Shown here one piece after another: positions 17,351 through 27,017 of a stretch of DNA of 64,000 nucleotides. The stretch comes from Arthrobacter frigidicola. GTDB lineage: Bacteria; Actinomycetota; Actinomycetes; Actinomycetales; Micrococcaceae. Numbering within the stretch: position 1 is the first letter of the stretch; every line of letters starts with the position of its first letter. A model generated the notes under the pieces. It was not told where the DNA came from and searched no databases. It worked only from the letters and a program-made list of their open reading frames with translations. A program made the position numbers and the translations under genes. The stretch lies in contig QZVU01000005.1 in assembly GCA_003602285.1 (NCBI GenBank), positions 1 to 64,000 of the forward strand, in the 5' to 3' direction.

Positions 17351-17869
17351 CTACCCCGGCCGAACAGGCGGGGAACAGCCCCGATCGGCGGGGTGCCGGC
17401 GCCGGCGGACGGCCGCACGGGCCCAGGACAGCATCGCAGTCCCGCGGGCCGCGATGAGCGTTGCCAGGAGGGCGGCCGCCGCGTGCGCGTACAGCATGGA
17501 GTGCAGATCCTGCCCCGGCGCCACGGTCGCAGGGAACGGACCAGCCGCCCCCGCTGCGGCACCGTGTCCGTGGGCGGGTACGACGTCGGCCGTTCCGCCA
17601 ACGAACGCGCTGAAGGCGAAGTGAAGAAGCTGCTGGGTCAGCCCGCACAGCACCAGGATCGACCACCCGGGCAGCCGCACACGCGCCAGCATTGACGCCG
17701 CGAGGCCCAGCAGGGCCGTGAGGGTCAGGAGCAGGGCCAGCGCCGGCACGAGGCCGCCGGAGGCGACATGCGCACCAAGGCCGGCGGCCACGGCCAACGG
17801 GCCGGAAAGCCACGCAAGGAGGACCCGCGGTCTCCCGCCTGGCAGGCCCACGGCCACCCGGTCTTCCAT
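17351..17869 (-). CDS. Membrane protein with a His-containing loop
   Basis: 172 aa from the ATG at 17869, chosen because GGAGGAGGA lies 6 nt upstream; other in-frame Mets at 17887 and 17893 lack this. Four transmembrane segments are likely (about residues 15-32, 36-55, 62-80 and 118-138). VPAHGHGAAAG and DLHSMLYAHAAA place several histidines in the loop. The layout resembles actinobacterial membrane proteins found near copper genes such as ycnI, but no such gene is here. The function is unknown. Confidence 0.65.
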   Translation of the reverse strand: MEDRVAVGLPGGRPRVLLAWLSGPLAVAAGLGAHVASGGLVPALALLLTLTALLGLAASMLARVRLPGWSILVLCGLTQQLLHFAFSAFVGGTADVVPAHGHGAAAGAAGPFPATVAPGQDLHSMLYAHAAAALLATLIAARGTAMLSWARAAVRRRRHPADRGCSPPVRPG

Positions 17870-18138
17870 GCCGTCCTCCTCCCCCATTGACATTGCACCT
17901 CGGTCTGTCCCCCGGTCCCGTCCCCCGGATCGGCACGCCGGGCCACCCGGCCCGGGGCACCGTCCCTCCTTGCTACCGCCACCACACGCCGCGTGCAAGT
18001 GCCGGCGTCAGTGCCCGCCCCGACCCCAGGGGCCAGCCTCCCGGCCCAGCCTTCCGACCTGGCGGGGGTTCACGCTGTGACATAGGTGACATATACGCCC
18101 CCGATATGCCGTTGGCGCCACCGGTCGGATAGAAATGA

Positions 18139-19524
18139 ATGATGTCCACCCCGCCAGGAGAAGCAGCAAACCGTCAACCACTTCGGGCGACGCTGCTCAT
18201 GAAGCAACGGCAGCTGACCATGATGGGGCTTGGAAGCGCCATCGGCGCTGGGCTCTTCCTCGGCTCCGGTGCCGGAGTCCAGGCCGCCGGGCCCGCCGTC
18301 CTGATCTCGTACCTCGTGGCCGGCACCCTGATCATCCTGGTGATGTGGGCGCTGGGTGAGATGGCCGCCGCCCACCCCAGCAGGGGTGCGTTCTCGGTCT
18401 ACGCGGAGAAGGCGATGGGCCCGACCGTAGGCTCAACCATCGGCTGGCTGTGGTGGTTCCAGCTCGTGGTGGTCATCGCGGCCGAAGCCCTCGGGGCGGC
18501 CGCCCTGCTCGCGACGATCTGGCCGGCCCTGCCGGTCTGGGCGCTGGCCCTGGTTTTCATGATCTTTTTCACGGCGATCAACCTCACCGGCGTGCGCAAC
18601 TTCGGGGGGTTCGAATACTGGTTCGCGATTTTCAAGGTGGCGGCGATCGTCGTCTTCCTCGCCATCGGCGCCGCCCTCGTCCTGAATCTGCTTCCCGGGG
18701 TGCAGTCGCCGGGATTGACCAACCTCACCACCGACTTCGCCCCCGCCGGGCTCGAGGGCGTCGCTACGGCCCTGTTCATCGTCATTTTCGCCTTCGGCGG
18801 CACGGAGATCGTCAGCGTGGCCGCAGCCGAGACCGAGGATCCCTCGCGGAGCATCGGCCGGGCCGTGCGGACCGTGGTCTGGCGCATTCTCGTCTTCTAT
18901 GTGGGTTCCGTCCTGGTGATCATCCTCGTGCTGCCCGCCACCTCGCCGGCCCTGGCCTCGCCGTTCAGCGGGGTGCTCGACGCTGCGCGGATCCCGGGAG
19001 CGGGCACCGCCATCACCATCGTCGCGGTCCTGGCACTGCTCTCGGCCCTCAACGCCAACCTTTACGGCGCCTCGCGGATGATCTACTCCCTCGCCGAGCG
19101 CGAGCAGGCACCCCGGTACATTCAGCATCTCAGCCCCGCCCGGGTGCCACGGCGGGCGGTGACGGTCTCCGTGGTGTTCGGCTTCGCCGCAACCGTCCTT
19201 GAACTGTTGTTCCCGGAACGCATCCTGCCTGCCCTTTTTCAGCTCCTGGGTTCCACCTGCCTTGTCGTCTGGGGTTCCGCCCTCGTGTCGCAGATCATCC
19301 TTCGGCGGCGGGCGGACCGCGCCGGCACACCCCTGCCGGTGAGGATGAAGGGATTCCCCTGGCTCACCGGATTCGCGCTGCTCATCCTGGCCGCGATCCT
19401 CGCCGTGGGGCTCAGCGCCGAATCGAGCCGCACCCAGCTGATCAGCACCGCCCTCCTCATTGCCGCCATCGCAGCCGCGAGCACCCTGTTCCGCAAGGCC
19501 CGTTCCCGCCAGCCGGCTGCCTGA
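18139..19524 (+). CDS. Amino acid permease (APC family)
   Basis: 461 aa with about twelve hydrophobic segments. The APC signature near the N-terminus, GLGSAIGAGLFLGSG, matches the substrate-binding unwound helix 1 of GABA/proline/aromatic permeases (AAT subfamily). Conserved text TEIVSVAAAETEDPSRS in the middle is also typical. It imports an amino acid by proton symport. The specificity is not decidable. The start is one of a cluster of ATGs at 18135-18144 and no clear ribosome binding site chooses among them. Confidence 0.88.
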   Translation: MMSTPPGEAANRQPLRATLLMKQRQLTMMGLGSAIGAGLFLGSGAGVQAAGPAVLISYLVAGTLIILVMWALGEMAAAHPSRGAFSVYAEKAMGPTVGSTIGWLWWFQLVVVIAAEALGAAALLATIWPALPVWALALVFMIFFTAINLTGVRNFGGFEYWFAIFKVAAIVVFLAIGAALVLNLLPGVQSPGLTNLTTDFAPAGLEGVATALFIVIFAFGGTEIVSVAAAETEDPSRSIGRAVRTVVWRILVFYVGSVLVIILVLPATSPALASPFSGVLDAARIPGAGTAITIVAVLALLSALNANLYGASRMIYSLAEREQAPRYIQHLSPARVPRRAVTVSVVFGFAATVLELLFPERILPALFQLLGSTCLVVWGSALVSQIILRRRADRAGTPLPVRMKGFPWLTGFALLILAAILAVGLSAESSRTQLISTALLIAAIAAASTLFRKARSRQPAA

Positions 19525-19623
19525 AGAAAGCAGCCGCGGTGCCCGCACCGGGGCGCCTTGCCCGGCGGAAAGACACCGGCCTATAGTGGCGGATCGTTCG
19601 GGCTGCCTGGTAGGAGAGCTGAG

Positions 19624-20196
19624 ATGGCCGAGATTCTGATGTTCCACCACGCCCAGGGGCTGACCGCCGGGCTGAAAGGGTTCGCCGGCACCCTCCGGGC
19701 CGCGGGCCACACCGTCTCCACGCCGGACCTGTTCGACGGGCGGACCTTCGACTCCCTCGACGGCGGCCTGGACTACGCAGGCACGCTGGGCTTCGACACC
19801 GTTCTGCGCTGGGGCGTCGAGGCTGCAGCCGTTCTCCCGGCCGGCCTGGTCTACCTCGGCTTTTCCCTTGGGGTGATGCCGGCGCAGTTGCTGGCCCAGA
19901 CCCGCGGAGGCGCCCGGGGCGCTCTCCTCCTGCACTCCTGCCTCCCGGCCGGGGAGTTCGGCGGCTGGCCCGCGGGGGTGCCGGTCCAGGTCCACGCCAT
20001 AGAGCAGGACCCGTTCTTCGCCGGCGAGGGTGACCTCGAGGCCGCCCGGGCCCTCACCAGCGCAGCGGCCGACGCCGACCTGTTCCTCTACCCCGGTGCG
20101 GAGCACCTCTTCGCCGACAGCTCCCTTCCGTCCTACGACGACGCCGCCACCGCGCTGCTCACCCGGCGGGTGCTCGATTTCCTCGACACGCCCTAG
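19624..20196 (+). CDS. Dienelactone hydrolase family protein
   Basis: 190 aa from the ATG at 19624 behind AGGAGAG. It is an alpha/beta hydrolase with nucleophile motif GFSLG, so Ser replaces the Cys of classical dienelactone hydrolases. The conserved late His is in PGAEHLF. Its length fits the short DLH group. A TATAGT about 45 bp upstream could be the -10. The substrate is unknown. Confidence 0.8.
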   Translation: MAEILMFHHAQGLTAGLKGFAGTLRAAGHTVSTPDLFDGRTFDSLDGGLDYAGTLGFDTVLRWGVEAAAVLPAGLVYLGFSLGVMPAQLLAQTRGGARGALLLHSCLPAGEFGGWPAGVPVQVHAIEQDPFFAGEGDLEAARALTSAAADADLFLYPGAEHLFADSSLPSYDDAATALLTRRVLDFLDTP

Positions 20197-20407
20197 GGTG
20201 AGGGCGGCTGGGCCGCGACGGCGACGGCACACGCCCGCTGCGGGCGGCACTGAGGTTTTCAATGCCGGAAGAGCGGCGCTGTAAGGGCTTAACGAGGGTG
20301 TACCCAGCACCGGCACAGCTTTATGGAGCATCCTAGGAGGGAACACCGCGGAAATCCGGGACGCCCGGCTCGCCACCACCGGCCCGCATGTCCCTGAAAG
20401 GACCCCC

Positions 20408-21073
20408 ATGATCCTGGTGCTGCTCGGCATCGACGGCGCAGGAAAGACGACGGCCGCGCACGCCCTGGCCGCCCAGGTGCCGCCGGGCGCCGACGTCCTG
20501 GTGCTGGGCAACTACTCGGGGCGGAAGACCTTCACCCGATGGGCCCTGCGGTTCGGCCTGCAGCCGCCGGCCCGGCTGCTGGACACCGCCGAGACGCTGG
20601 TGCGCCTGGTCAACGTGCTGCTGAACTCCGCACGGGCCGCACGCTTCGACGGCCTGGTGATCATGGACCGGCACCTTCACTGCCAGCTCGTCCTCAGGGC
20701 CGCACGCGGCCTGCGCCGCGGCGTCCTCCTGCCGGCTGCGCTGAGGCTGCTGCCCCGGCCCGACGCCGTCGTGCTCCTCGACCTGCCCGCCGAACAGGCC
20801 CAGCTGCGCATCGCGGCGCGCGGCACGGACAGCGAAAACCTCGACGAACTGCGGGCGTACCGCACGGCGTACCTGGCTCAGGCGGGAGAAGCCGGGCACC
20901 TGGTGATTGACGCCGGAAGAGCACCGGAGGCCGTCCTGGCGGACCTGCGAAGGGTCCTGGCCGGACTCCGCCCCGGTTCCGCCCTGGAGCCGGCGGGGAC
21001 GGGTCAGGGTTTGAACGGTGCCGGTCCGAGCGGTGCCGGACCTGAGATCCCGGGTGAGTTCCTCGTACGATGA
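20408..21073 (+). CDS. Thymidylate kinase-like P-loop kinase
   Basis: 221 aa. The P-loop GIDGAGKTT is at residues 7-15 and the DRH-type motif VIMDRHLHCQL follows. The lid region is short, and a non-conserved Gly/Pro-rich tail of about 35 residues ends the protein. The fold is that of dTMP kinases, but the sequence is divergent from housekeeping Tmk, so it may phosphorylate another nucleoside or sugar. GAAAGGA precedes the ATG. It lies just upstream of the deformylase gene, whose start lies within 5 bp of its stop. Confidence 0.7.
   Translation: MILVLLGIDGAGKTTAAHALAAQVPPGADVLVLGNYSGRKTFTRWALRFGLQPPARLLDTAETLVRLVNVLLNSARAARFDGLVIMDRHLHCQLVLRAARGLRRGVLLPAALRLLPRPDAVVLLDLPAEQAQLRIAARGTDSENLDELRAYRTAYLAQAGEAGHLVIDAGRAPEAVLADLRRVLAGLRPGSALEPAGTGQGLNGAGPSGAGPEIPGEFLVR
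21066..21071 (+). promoter_or_regulatory. -10 element of a leaderless start (def)
   Basis: TACGAT lies 6 nt before the ATG at 21078, inside the 3' end of the kinase gene. No ribosome binding site is seen. Confidence 0.45.
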
Positions 21074-21077
21074 GTCA

Positions 21078-21728
21078 ATGGAGACTCCGTCCACGCCCGC
21101 TGCCAGCTACACCCCCTCCCAGCTCCAGGACCTGGTGCATTCGATCCTGGGCCAGGAGCTGCCGCCGATCGTCCGGGCCGGGCACCCGGTGCTTCGGATG
21201 CAGGCTCGGGCCTTCGACGGCCAGTTGGGCGATGCGGACCTGGCGGCCCTGATCATCCTGATGCGCCGGGTGATGCATTCCGCCCCCGGGGTGGGGCTCG
21301 CCGCTCCGCAGCTGGGCATCCCCCTGCGCATCGCCGTCGTGGAGGACAAGGGGGTGGAGGACGACGCCGTCGCCATCGAACGCGGCCGCACTCCCCTGCC
21401 GTTCTTCGCCATGATCAACCCCCGCTATTCCGCGGCGGGCCCGGCCACCGCGTCCTTCTACGAGGGGTGCCTGTCGGTCCCCGGGTATCAGGCCGTGGTG
21501 GAGCGGCACCGGGAGGTCGAGTTGGAGTACACCACGGCCGACGGCCGGGGCGTGACGTCGCACCTGAGCGGATGGCCGGCGCGCATCGTGCAGCACGAGA
21601 CGGACCACCTCAACGGCATTTTGTACCTTGACCGGGCCGAGACCCGATCCCTCGCCGACAACCTCGAGTACACGCGCCGTTGGGCGCATCCATCGATCGA
21701 AGACGCCCGCCGGGGCCTCGGGTTCTAG
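21078..21728 (+). CDS. def: Peptide deformylase
   Basis: 216 aa. The three diagnostic motifs are present: GVGLAAPQLG, EGCLS (metal Cys) and HETDHLNG (metal His pair with catalytic Glu). It removes the formyl group from nascent peptides. The start at 21078 (METPSTP) is chosen because TACGAT lies 6 nt upstream, as for other leaderless genes here. The N-terminal extension of about 20 residues is usual for actinobacterial type III-like deformylases. Confidence 0.93.
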   Translation: METPSTPAASYTPSQLQDLVHSILGQELPPIVRAGHPVLRMQARAFDGQLGDADLAALIILMRRVMHSAPGVGLAAPQLGIPLRIAVVEDKGVEDDAVAIERGRTPLPFFAMINPRYSAAGPATASFYEGCLSVPGYQAVVERHREVELEYTTADGRGVTSHLSGWPARIVQHETDHLNGILYLDRAETRSLADNLEYTRRWAHPSIEDARRGLGF

Positions 21729-21750
21729 GCCCGGCGGGTGCTCGGCCGGC

Positions 21751-23787
21751 CTACCGCTCCGGGCTTGAGTCCGCCGGCTGGTTCCGCCCGCTGGGCAGCC
21801 ACTCCGCCCACCACCGAAGGATGTGCTCAAACCGCTGGCGGCGGTGCCAGGGGGTGCCGGAGCGGGAGAGCTCGTGGTTCTCCCCCGGGAACAGGAGGAG
21901 TTCGGTCGGTACGCCCTGTTTCTTGAGCGCCGTGTAGTAGCGCTGCGCCTGCTCCACCGGGCACCGCAGGTCCTCCTCGGAATGGATAACGAAGGTCGGG
22001 GTATCCACTGAGCCGATCTGGGCGAAGGGATTCTGGCTCCGCACCTTCTCGGGGTCGGTGCCCGTGTACTCGTCGGAGAAGAACCAACCGATGTCCGAGG
22101 AGCCGACGAACGACGGCGGGTCGAGGTAGCCCCGCTCCACGATGGCGGCGGTGAACCGGTGGTCCTGCGAGATGGTCCAGGCGGTGAGGTAGCCGCCGTA
22201 GGAGCCGCCCATGATGCCGACCCGGCTGCCGTCCATCGCGGCGTACTTGCCGAGGGCGCCCTCGAGGAACGCCAGGACGTCCTGGAGGTCGAGGGTCCCC
22301 ATCGCCTCCTTGATGGCCCGCCCGTGCTCCTGCCCGTATCCGGCCGACCCCCTCGGGTTGCACATCAGCACGGCGTAGCCGGCGCGGGCGTACACCTGGG
22401 CCTCGTCGAAGTAGCCCCAGCCGTACTGCGAAAAGGGGCCCCCGTGGATGTTCAGCAGCACCGGGTGGGGGCCTTCCCCCTCGGGCAGGAGCACCCAGCC
22501 GTGCACCTCGGCCCCGTCGGGCGCCGGGAAGGTTTCCTCGACCGCGGGTGAGACCGTCGTGGCGCTGCGAAGTTCAGCGGAGAAATCGGTGAGCGGCTCC
22601 AGCCCGTCCGGGCCCACCAGCGCCGCGTCGCCGGCCGTGCCGGGGCCGGTGTAGCTGACGAGGACGCGGCCGGCGGCGGAGGCAGCGCCGGTCACCACGA
22701 CCGGTCCATCGACGAGGGTGGACGCCGTGCCGTCCGCGCCGACCTCAAGCAGCTCGCAGGCACCGCGGGCGAGGCTGATGACCAGTACCGAGGAGTCCCC
22801 GTGCGGGACCACCTCGAGGACCTCGCCAAGGTTCACGGATTCGGCGTCGGTCAGCCGGCGGGCCTCCCCCGGTGAGTCCATCGGGGCGGCATACAGTCCG
22901 GTGTTGCGCGCCACGAAGTCGAGGCCCGTGGCGGAGAGCTCACCGGCCAGGTAGAAGAGCCACCGGCCGTCCCTGCTCTGGACCGGCGCCGCGCAGTCGA
23001 GCCGCTGGGCCGCGGAGAACCCCGAAAGCTGCTCCCTGCCGGTGCCGTCCCGGCGGACCGAGTAGACCTCGCTGGCCAGGGTCGAGTCCGCGTCCGGGCT
23101 GAGGGCCGCGGTGAACAGGATCCGGGCGCCGTCGGCGGTGAACCGCGGGCTGTTGTGGTCCGCTGGGTCCGAGGTGAGCTGGACGGGCTCGGGCAGCGGG
23201 CCGGGACGGTCCGCGCCGGCGTCTTTGGCGGCCCGGCCCACGGGTTCGATGAAGGGTTCGGCGTCGAGGCTTGGGACATCGACCAGGAAGATCTGGGCCC
23301 GCTTATCCGCCGTATAGCCGAGCCCGTTGGCACGGTACTGGAACGTGGTGATTCGCCGTGGGTCCTCGGCCGAGGCGCCGACTCCCTCGACGGTGCCGTA
23401 GCGGCCGGCCTCGGGCACGCGGGCGACGAACACGATCGAGCGCGAATCGGGGGCGAAGCGGAAGTCCTCGACTCCGAGGGGCTGGTCGGTGACGTGCAGC
23501 GGCTCACCGCCGCGGGCATCCATGAGGTGCAGCTGCGGCTTGTCGCCCGGGCGGGACCGCAGGAAGCCCAGCAGCGAGCCGTCCGGAGAGAACTGGGGTG
23601 CGGTGTCGCGGAAGCCGCGGGTGAGGCGGCGGTTCGAGCCCGAGTCCGTCTGGAGTTCCCATAACTGGCCCACGTACGCGTCGGCGTCGAAGTCAGGGCG
23701 GGTCACGGCGAACACCGCCCGTCCGCCGTCGGGGTGGAGCGTCGGGGTGCCGACGGAGTGAAGGAGGTTCAGCTGATCAGGTTCCAT
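21751..23787 (-). CDS. S9 family prolyl oligopeptidase-type peptidase
   Basis: 678 aa. The first 400 residues form a WD40/Tol-like propeller with repeated FSPDG/FAPDS text. The last 250 are an alpha/beta hydrolase with nucleophile GGSYGGYLT near residue 529, acid region SEEDLRCP and His in GENHELSR. This is the acylaminoacyl-peptidase/DPP group. No signal peptide is seen, so it is cytoplasmic. The start has TAGTCT 7 nt upstream (leaderless). It is divergent from the rRNA methyltransferase across 46 bp. Confidence 0.9.
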   Translation of the reverse strand: MEPDQLNLLHSVGTPTLHPDGGRAVFAVTRPDFDADAYVGQLWELQTDSGSNRRLTRGFRDTAPQFSPDGSLLGFLRSRPGDKPQLHLMDARGGEPLHVTDQPLGVEDFRFAPDSRSIVFVARVPEAGRYGTVEGVGASAEDPRRITTFQYRANGLGYTADKRAQIFLVDVPSLDAEPFIEPVGRAAKDAGADRPGPLPEPVQLTSDPADHNSPRFTADGARILFTAALSPDADSTLASEVYSVRRDGTGREQLSGFSAAQRLDCAAPVQSRDGRWLFYLAGELSATGLDFVARNTGLYAAPMDSPGEARRLTDAESVNLGEVLEVVPHGDSSVLVISLARGACELLEVGADGTASTLVDGPVVVTGAASAAGRVLVSYTGPGTAGDAALVGPDGLEPLTDFSAELRSATTVSPAVEETFPAPDGAEVHGWVLLPEGEGPHPVLLNIHGGPFSQYGWGYFDEAQVYARAGYAVLMCNPRGSAGYGQEHGRAIKEAMGTLDLQDVLAFLEGALGKYAAMDGSRVGIMGGSYGGYLTAWTISQDHRFTAAIVERGYLDPPSFVGSSDIGWFFSDEYTGTDPEKVRSQNPFAQIGSVDTPTFVIHSEEDLRCPVEQAQRYYTALKKQGVPTELLLFPGENHELSRSGTPWHRRQRFEHILRWWAEWLPSGRNQPADSSPER

Positions 23788-23794
23788 CCATCCG

Positions 23795-23800
23795 AGACTA
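23795..23800 (-). promoter_or_regulatory. -10 element of a leaderless start (S9 peptidase)
   Basis: TAGTCT on the minus strand lies 7 nt before the ATG at 23787. Confidence 0.45.
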
Positions 23801-23821
23801 ATGCGGTAAGTCCGCTCCGCC

Positions 23822-23827
23822 TAGGAT
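23822..23827 (+). promoter_or_regulatory. -10 element of a leaderless start (RlmA-type gene)
   Basis: TAGGAT lies 6 nt before the ATG at 23834. It shares a 46-bp divergent region with the S9 peptidase promoter. Confidence 0.5.
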
Positions 23828-23833
23828 GGTGGG

Positions 23834-24670
23834 ATGCCCGCCGCGCCCGAGACCCTGCTCCTGTGCCCCGTGTGTGGTTCCTTCCTCCGGCTGGACGGGC
23901 GCGGCCTGGCCTGCACTTCCGGGCACCGGTTCGACGCCGCCCGGCAGGGCTATGTCAACCTGCTGACCGGCCGGGGAACGCCGTTCGAGGCCGACAGCGC
24001 CGCGATGGTCGAGGCGCGGGCCAGGTTCCTCGCCGCCGGACACTATGCGCCCCTGAGGGACGCGATCGCCGAGGCCGCGCAGCGGCACGCGCCCGAACCG
24101 GGCGTGATCGTCGACGCCGGCGCCGGGACCGGCTACTACCTGCGCGGCCTGGCCGAACGCTTCCCCGGGGCGCTGACGGTCGCACTCGACATCTCGAAGT
24201 TCGCGCTGCGCAGGGCCGCCCGCGAGCTGCCCGGCGGCATCGCGCTCGTATGGGACCTGTGGCGGCCGCTCCCCCTGTCGTCAGGCAGCGCGGACCTGCT
24301 CCTCAATGTCTTCGCTCCCCGCAATGTCGACGAGTTCGTGCGCGTACTCTCCCCGGGAGGGCTGCTCGTGGTGGCGACGCCACTGCCGGGGCACCTGGCC
24401 GAGGCCGCCCGGCTGGTCCCGATGCTTGAGGTCCCGGCCGATAAGGCCGAGGACCTTGCCGGGTCGCTGGACGGGCGCCTGACCGAGGTGGAGCGCCGGG
24501 AGGTCGTCCACGAGATGCAGCTGTCCCCGGAGGAGCTCGTGGACGTGGCCGCCATGGGCCCGGCGGCGCGGCACCTTGAGCCCCGGCAGCTTGCGGCCCG
24601 TGTCGAGGGGCTGGATCCGGAGGTCCCGGTGACCGCCCGCTTCACCGTCCAGGCGTTCCGCCACTCCTGA
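23834..24670 (+). CDS. 23S rRNA (guanine-N1)-methyltransferase, RlmA family
   Basis: 278 aa. The N-terminal zinc finger is visible: Cys11 and Cys14 in CPVCG, Cys27 and His31 in ACTSGH, then the family text RFDAARQGYVNLL. The SAM-binding motif VDAGAGTGYYLRGL follows near residue 97. The family methylates N1 of G745 or G748 in 23S rRNA; the G748 branch (TlrB) gives tylosin resistance. Which guanine is modified here cannot be read. It is a leaderless gene. Confidence 0.88.
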   Translation: MPAAPETLLLCPVCGSFLRLDGRGLACTSGHRFDAARQGYVNLLTGRGTPFEADSAAMVEARARFLAAGHYAPLRDAIAEAAQRHAPEPGVIVDAGAGTGYYLRGLAERFPGALTVALDISKFALRRAARELPGGIALVWDLWRPLPLSSGSADLLLNVFAPRNVDEFVRVLSPGGLLVVATPLPGHLAEAARLVPMLEVPADKAEDLAGSLDGRLTEVERREVVHEMQLSPEELVDVAAMGPAARHLEPRQLAARVEGLDPEVPVTARFTVQAFRHS

Positions 24671-24698
24671 CCGGCGCGGGAACCCGGGGTCCGGCCCG

Positions 24699-25328
24699 CT
24701 AGGCCTTCCCGCCGGAGCCGCCGCGCAGTGGCACATGAAGCGCCCGCAGGGCCTGCTGGACGAGCGGCCCGATGGCCAACGCGAAGATGACGGTGCCAAG
24801 CCCGACGACGCCGCCCAGCAGGAAGCCCACGACGACGACCGTGAGTTCGATCGATCCCCGGACCGTCCACACGGGCCAGCCCGTGATGCGGACCAGACCG
24901 GTCATCAGGCCGTCCCGGGGGCCGGGCCCCATGCCGGCGCCGATATACAGCGCCGTCGCGACGGCGAGGAGCACCAGCCCGGCCGTGAACATGAGCCCCT
25001 GAAGGACCAGCTGGTCGGGAGCGGCGAGCACCCGGAGGACGACGTCGGCGGCAAGGCCGACCAGGACCGTATTGGCGATCGTTCCCCAGCCGGGACGCTG
25101 CCGGATCGGAATCCACAGCAGGAGCACCCCGATGCTGATCAGCACTGTCGCGATGCCGAAACTCAGGCCCGTGCTCCGTGCGAGTCCCTGCCCGAAGACA
25201 TCCCAGGGTGAGGCCCCGAGGTTCGCGCGGACCATCAGTGCGATCGAGGCACCGTACAGGAACAATCCGAGGTACAGCCGGAGGTGGCGCAGCAGCAGGT
25301 TTGGCGAGGTGAGAAGGCGAAAGAGCAC
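24699..25328 (-). CDS. YczE/YitT-like integral membrane protein
   Basis: 209 aa if started at the GTG at 25328, which has GGGAG 8-9 nt upstream. Five transmembrane helices are likely, and the conserved segments MVRANLGASPWDVFGQGLA and GAGMGPGPRDGLMTG are hallmarks of the YczE group. The function is unknown in most bacteria; the Bacillus member affects surfactin production. It is divergent from nfeD. Confidence 0.8.
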   Translation of the reverse strand: MLFRLLTSPNLLLRHLRLYLGLFLYGASIALMVRANLGASPWDVFGQGLARSTGLSFGIATVLISIGVLLLWIPIRQRPGWGTIANTVLVGLAADVVLRVLAAPDQLVLQGLMFTAGLVLLAVATALYIGAGMGPGPRDGLMTGLVRITGWPVWTVRGSIELTVVVVGFLLGGVVGLGTVIFALAIGPLVQQALRALHVPLRGGSGGKA

Positions 25329-25489
25329 GCTCAAGTCTCCCACCGCGGCACCCAACACTCTCAAATCGATAACGACCGGGCCGGGCGGGCCTCCGGGCCT
25401 AGGTATTGCCCGGCCACTTTGGCACAATGAGCAGCACATCCGACAGCAGCCGTGCCGCCGGATTCGCCCGCCGTTCCGGGAGGGAAACG

Positions 25490-25969
25490 ATGTTTGGTTG
25501 GCTGGTGGAGAACCCCTGGATTCTCTGGCTCGTCCTGTTCCTCGGCCTCGCTGCCGTGGAGACGCTCACTCTGGACCTGATGTTCCTCATGCTGTCGGTC
25601 GGCGCGCTCGCGGGGCTGATCGCCTCCTTCGTGACCGGTTCCTTCTTCCTGCAGGGCCTGGCGTTCTGCGTCGTGGCGCTGATGATGGTGCTTCTGGTCC
25701 GGCCCATCGCCCTGAGGCACCTTCGGGGAGCCACCGGCGACCAGCGCTCCAACATCGACCGCCTCATCGGCGAGCCGGCGCTCGCCCTCGAAACCGTCAC
25801 CTCCTCGTCCGGAACCGTCAAGATCGGCGGTGACACCTGGTCCGCCCGCACCCTGGACGGGATCTCCGTGCCCGCCGGTGCGCGGCTCGCAGTGGCGCGG
25901 ATCGAAGGAGCCACCGCCGTCGTGGAGCCGGCGGCGGAAAGCCCCGATCCGGACGCCGAGCACCTCTAA
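25490..25969 (+). CDS. NfeD-like membrane protein
   Basis: 159 aa from the ATG at 25490 behind GGGAGGGAAA; the frame is open to 25406 without a better start. Two or three transmembrane helices occupy residues 5-75. A C-terminal OB-fold (LIGEPALALETVTSS and SAREL-type strands) follows. NfeD proteins pair with SPFH-domain proteins to organise membrane microdomains, and such a gene follows 52 bp downstream, so the two form an operon. Confidence 0.87.
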   Translation: MFGWLVENPWILWLVLFLGLAAVETLTLDLMFLMLSVGALAGLIASFVTGSFFLQGLAFCVVALMMVLLVRPIALRHLRGATGDQRSNIDRLIGEPALALETVTSSSGTVKIGGDTWSARTLDGISVPAGARLAVARIEGATAVVEPAAESPDPDAEHL

Positions 25970-26021
25970 CTTTCCTGCGGGCCCAGCACGGTCCCGCAGT
26001 CCACTCAATCAAAGGGGATCC

Positions 26022-26966
26022 ATGAACGGCGACACCGGGACCATCGGACTGACAATCATCCTGATAGTCCTTGTCCTATTCGTTCTCACCGTGCTGGTGA
26101 AATCGGTGCGGATCATCCCGCAGGCCCGGGCCGGGGTGGTTGAGCGCCTTGGCAAGTACCAGCGCACCCTGCTGCCGGGACTGACCATCCTGATTCCGTT
26201 CGTTGACCGGCTGCTGCCGCTGCTCGACCTGCGGGAACAGGTCGTTTCCTTCCCTCCGCAGCCGGTGATCACCGAGGACAACCTCGTGGTCTCCATCGAC
26301 ACCGTCGTGTACTTCCAGGTGACCGATGCGCGGGCGGCGACCTACGAGATCGCCAACTACATCCAGGCGGTCGAACAGCTGACCACCACCACCCTGCGCA
26401 ACGTCGTCGGCGGGCTGAACCTCGAACAGGCGCTGACCTCCCGGGACCAGATCAACGGCCAGCTGCGCGGCGTGCTCGATGAAGCGACGGGCAAGTGGGG
26501 CATCCGGGTGTCACGGGTCGAGCTCAAGGCAATCGATCCGCCCCACTCCATCCAGGATTCGATGGAGAAGCAGATGCGGGCCGAACGCGACCGGCGTGCC
26601 GCAATCCTGACGGCCGAGGGCACGAAGCAGTCCGCGATCCTCACCGCCGAAGGGCAGCGGCAGGCCGCCATCCTGGCCGCGGAGGGCGACGCGAAGGCGG
26701 CGATCCTGCGCGCCGACGGCGAGGCCCAGGCCATCCAGAAGGTCTTCGATGCGATCCACCTGGGCAATCCGACGCCGAAGCTGCTCGCCTACCAGTACCT
26801 GCAGACCCTGCCGAAGCTCGCCGACGGGTCCTCCAACAAGCTGTGGATCATCCCCAGCGAGATCGGTGACGCGCTGAAGGGGCTTGGCAGTGTTCTCGGA
26901 ACGACGACGTCGGACTCCCCCAACGGCTCGATGGCTGAACAAAATGCGCAGAAACGTGACGCCTGA
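26022..26966 (+). CDS. SPFH/band 7 (stomatin-like) protein
   Basis: 314 aa from the ATG at 26022 behind AAAGGGG. One N-terminal transmembrane helix (residues 6-28) is followed by the SPFH domain (GVVERLGKYQRTLLPGL to VELKAIDPP). A coiled coil then contains repeated AILTAEG/AILAAEG/AILRADG segments (residues 205-250), and a flexible tail ends the protein. It forms membrane-associated oligomers with its operon partner NfeD. The family is linked to membrane stress resistance. Confidence 0.92.
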   Translation: MNGDTGTIGLTIILIVLVLFVLTVLVKSVRIIPQARAGVVERLGKYQRTLLPGLTILIPFVDRLLPLLDLREQVVSFPPQPVITEDNLVVSIDTVVYFQVTDARAATYEIANYIQAVEQLTTTTLRNVVGGLNLEQALTSRDQINGQLRGVLDEATGKWGIRVSRVELKAIDPPHSIQDSMEKQMRAERDRRAAILTAEGTKQSAILTAEGQRQAAILAAEGDAKAAILRADGEAQAIQKVFDAIHLGNPTPKLLAYQYLQTLPKLADGSSNKLWIIPSEIGDALKGLGSVLGTTTSDSPNGSMAEQNAQKRDA

Positions 26967-27017
26967 TGTCGGATCCGGGTATAGTTGGTGGTTTGCCGGA
27001 AATTCTCGTCCCCGGCA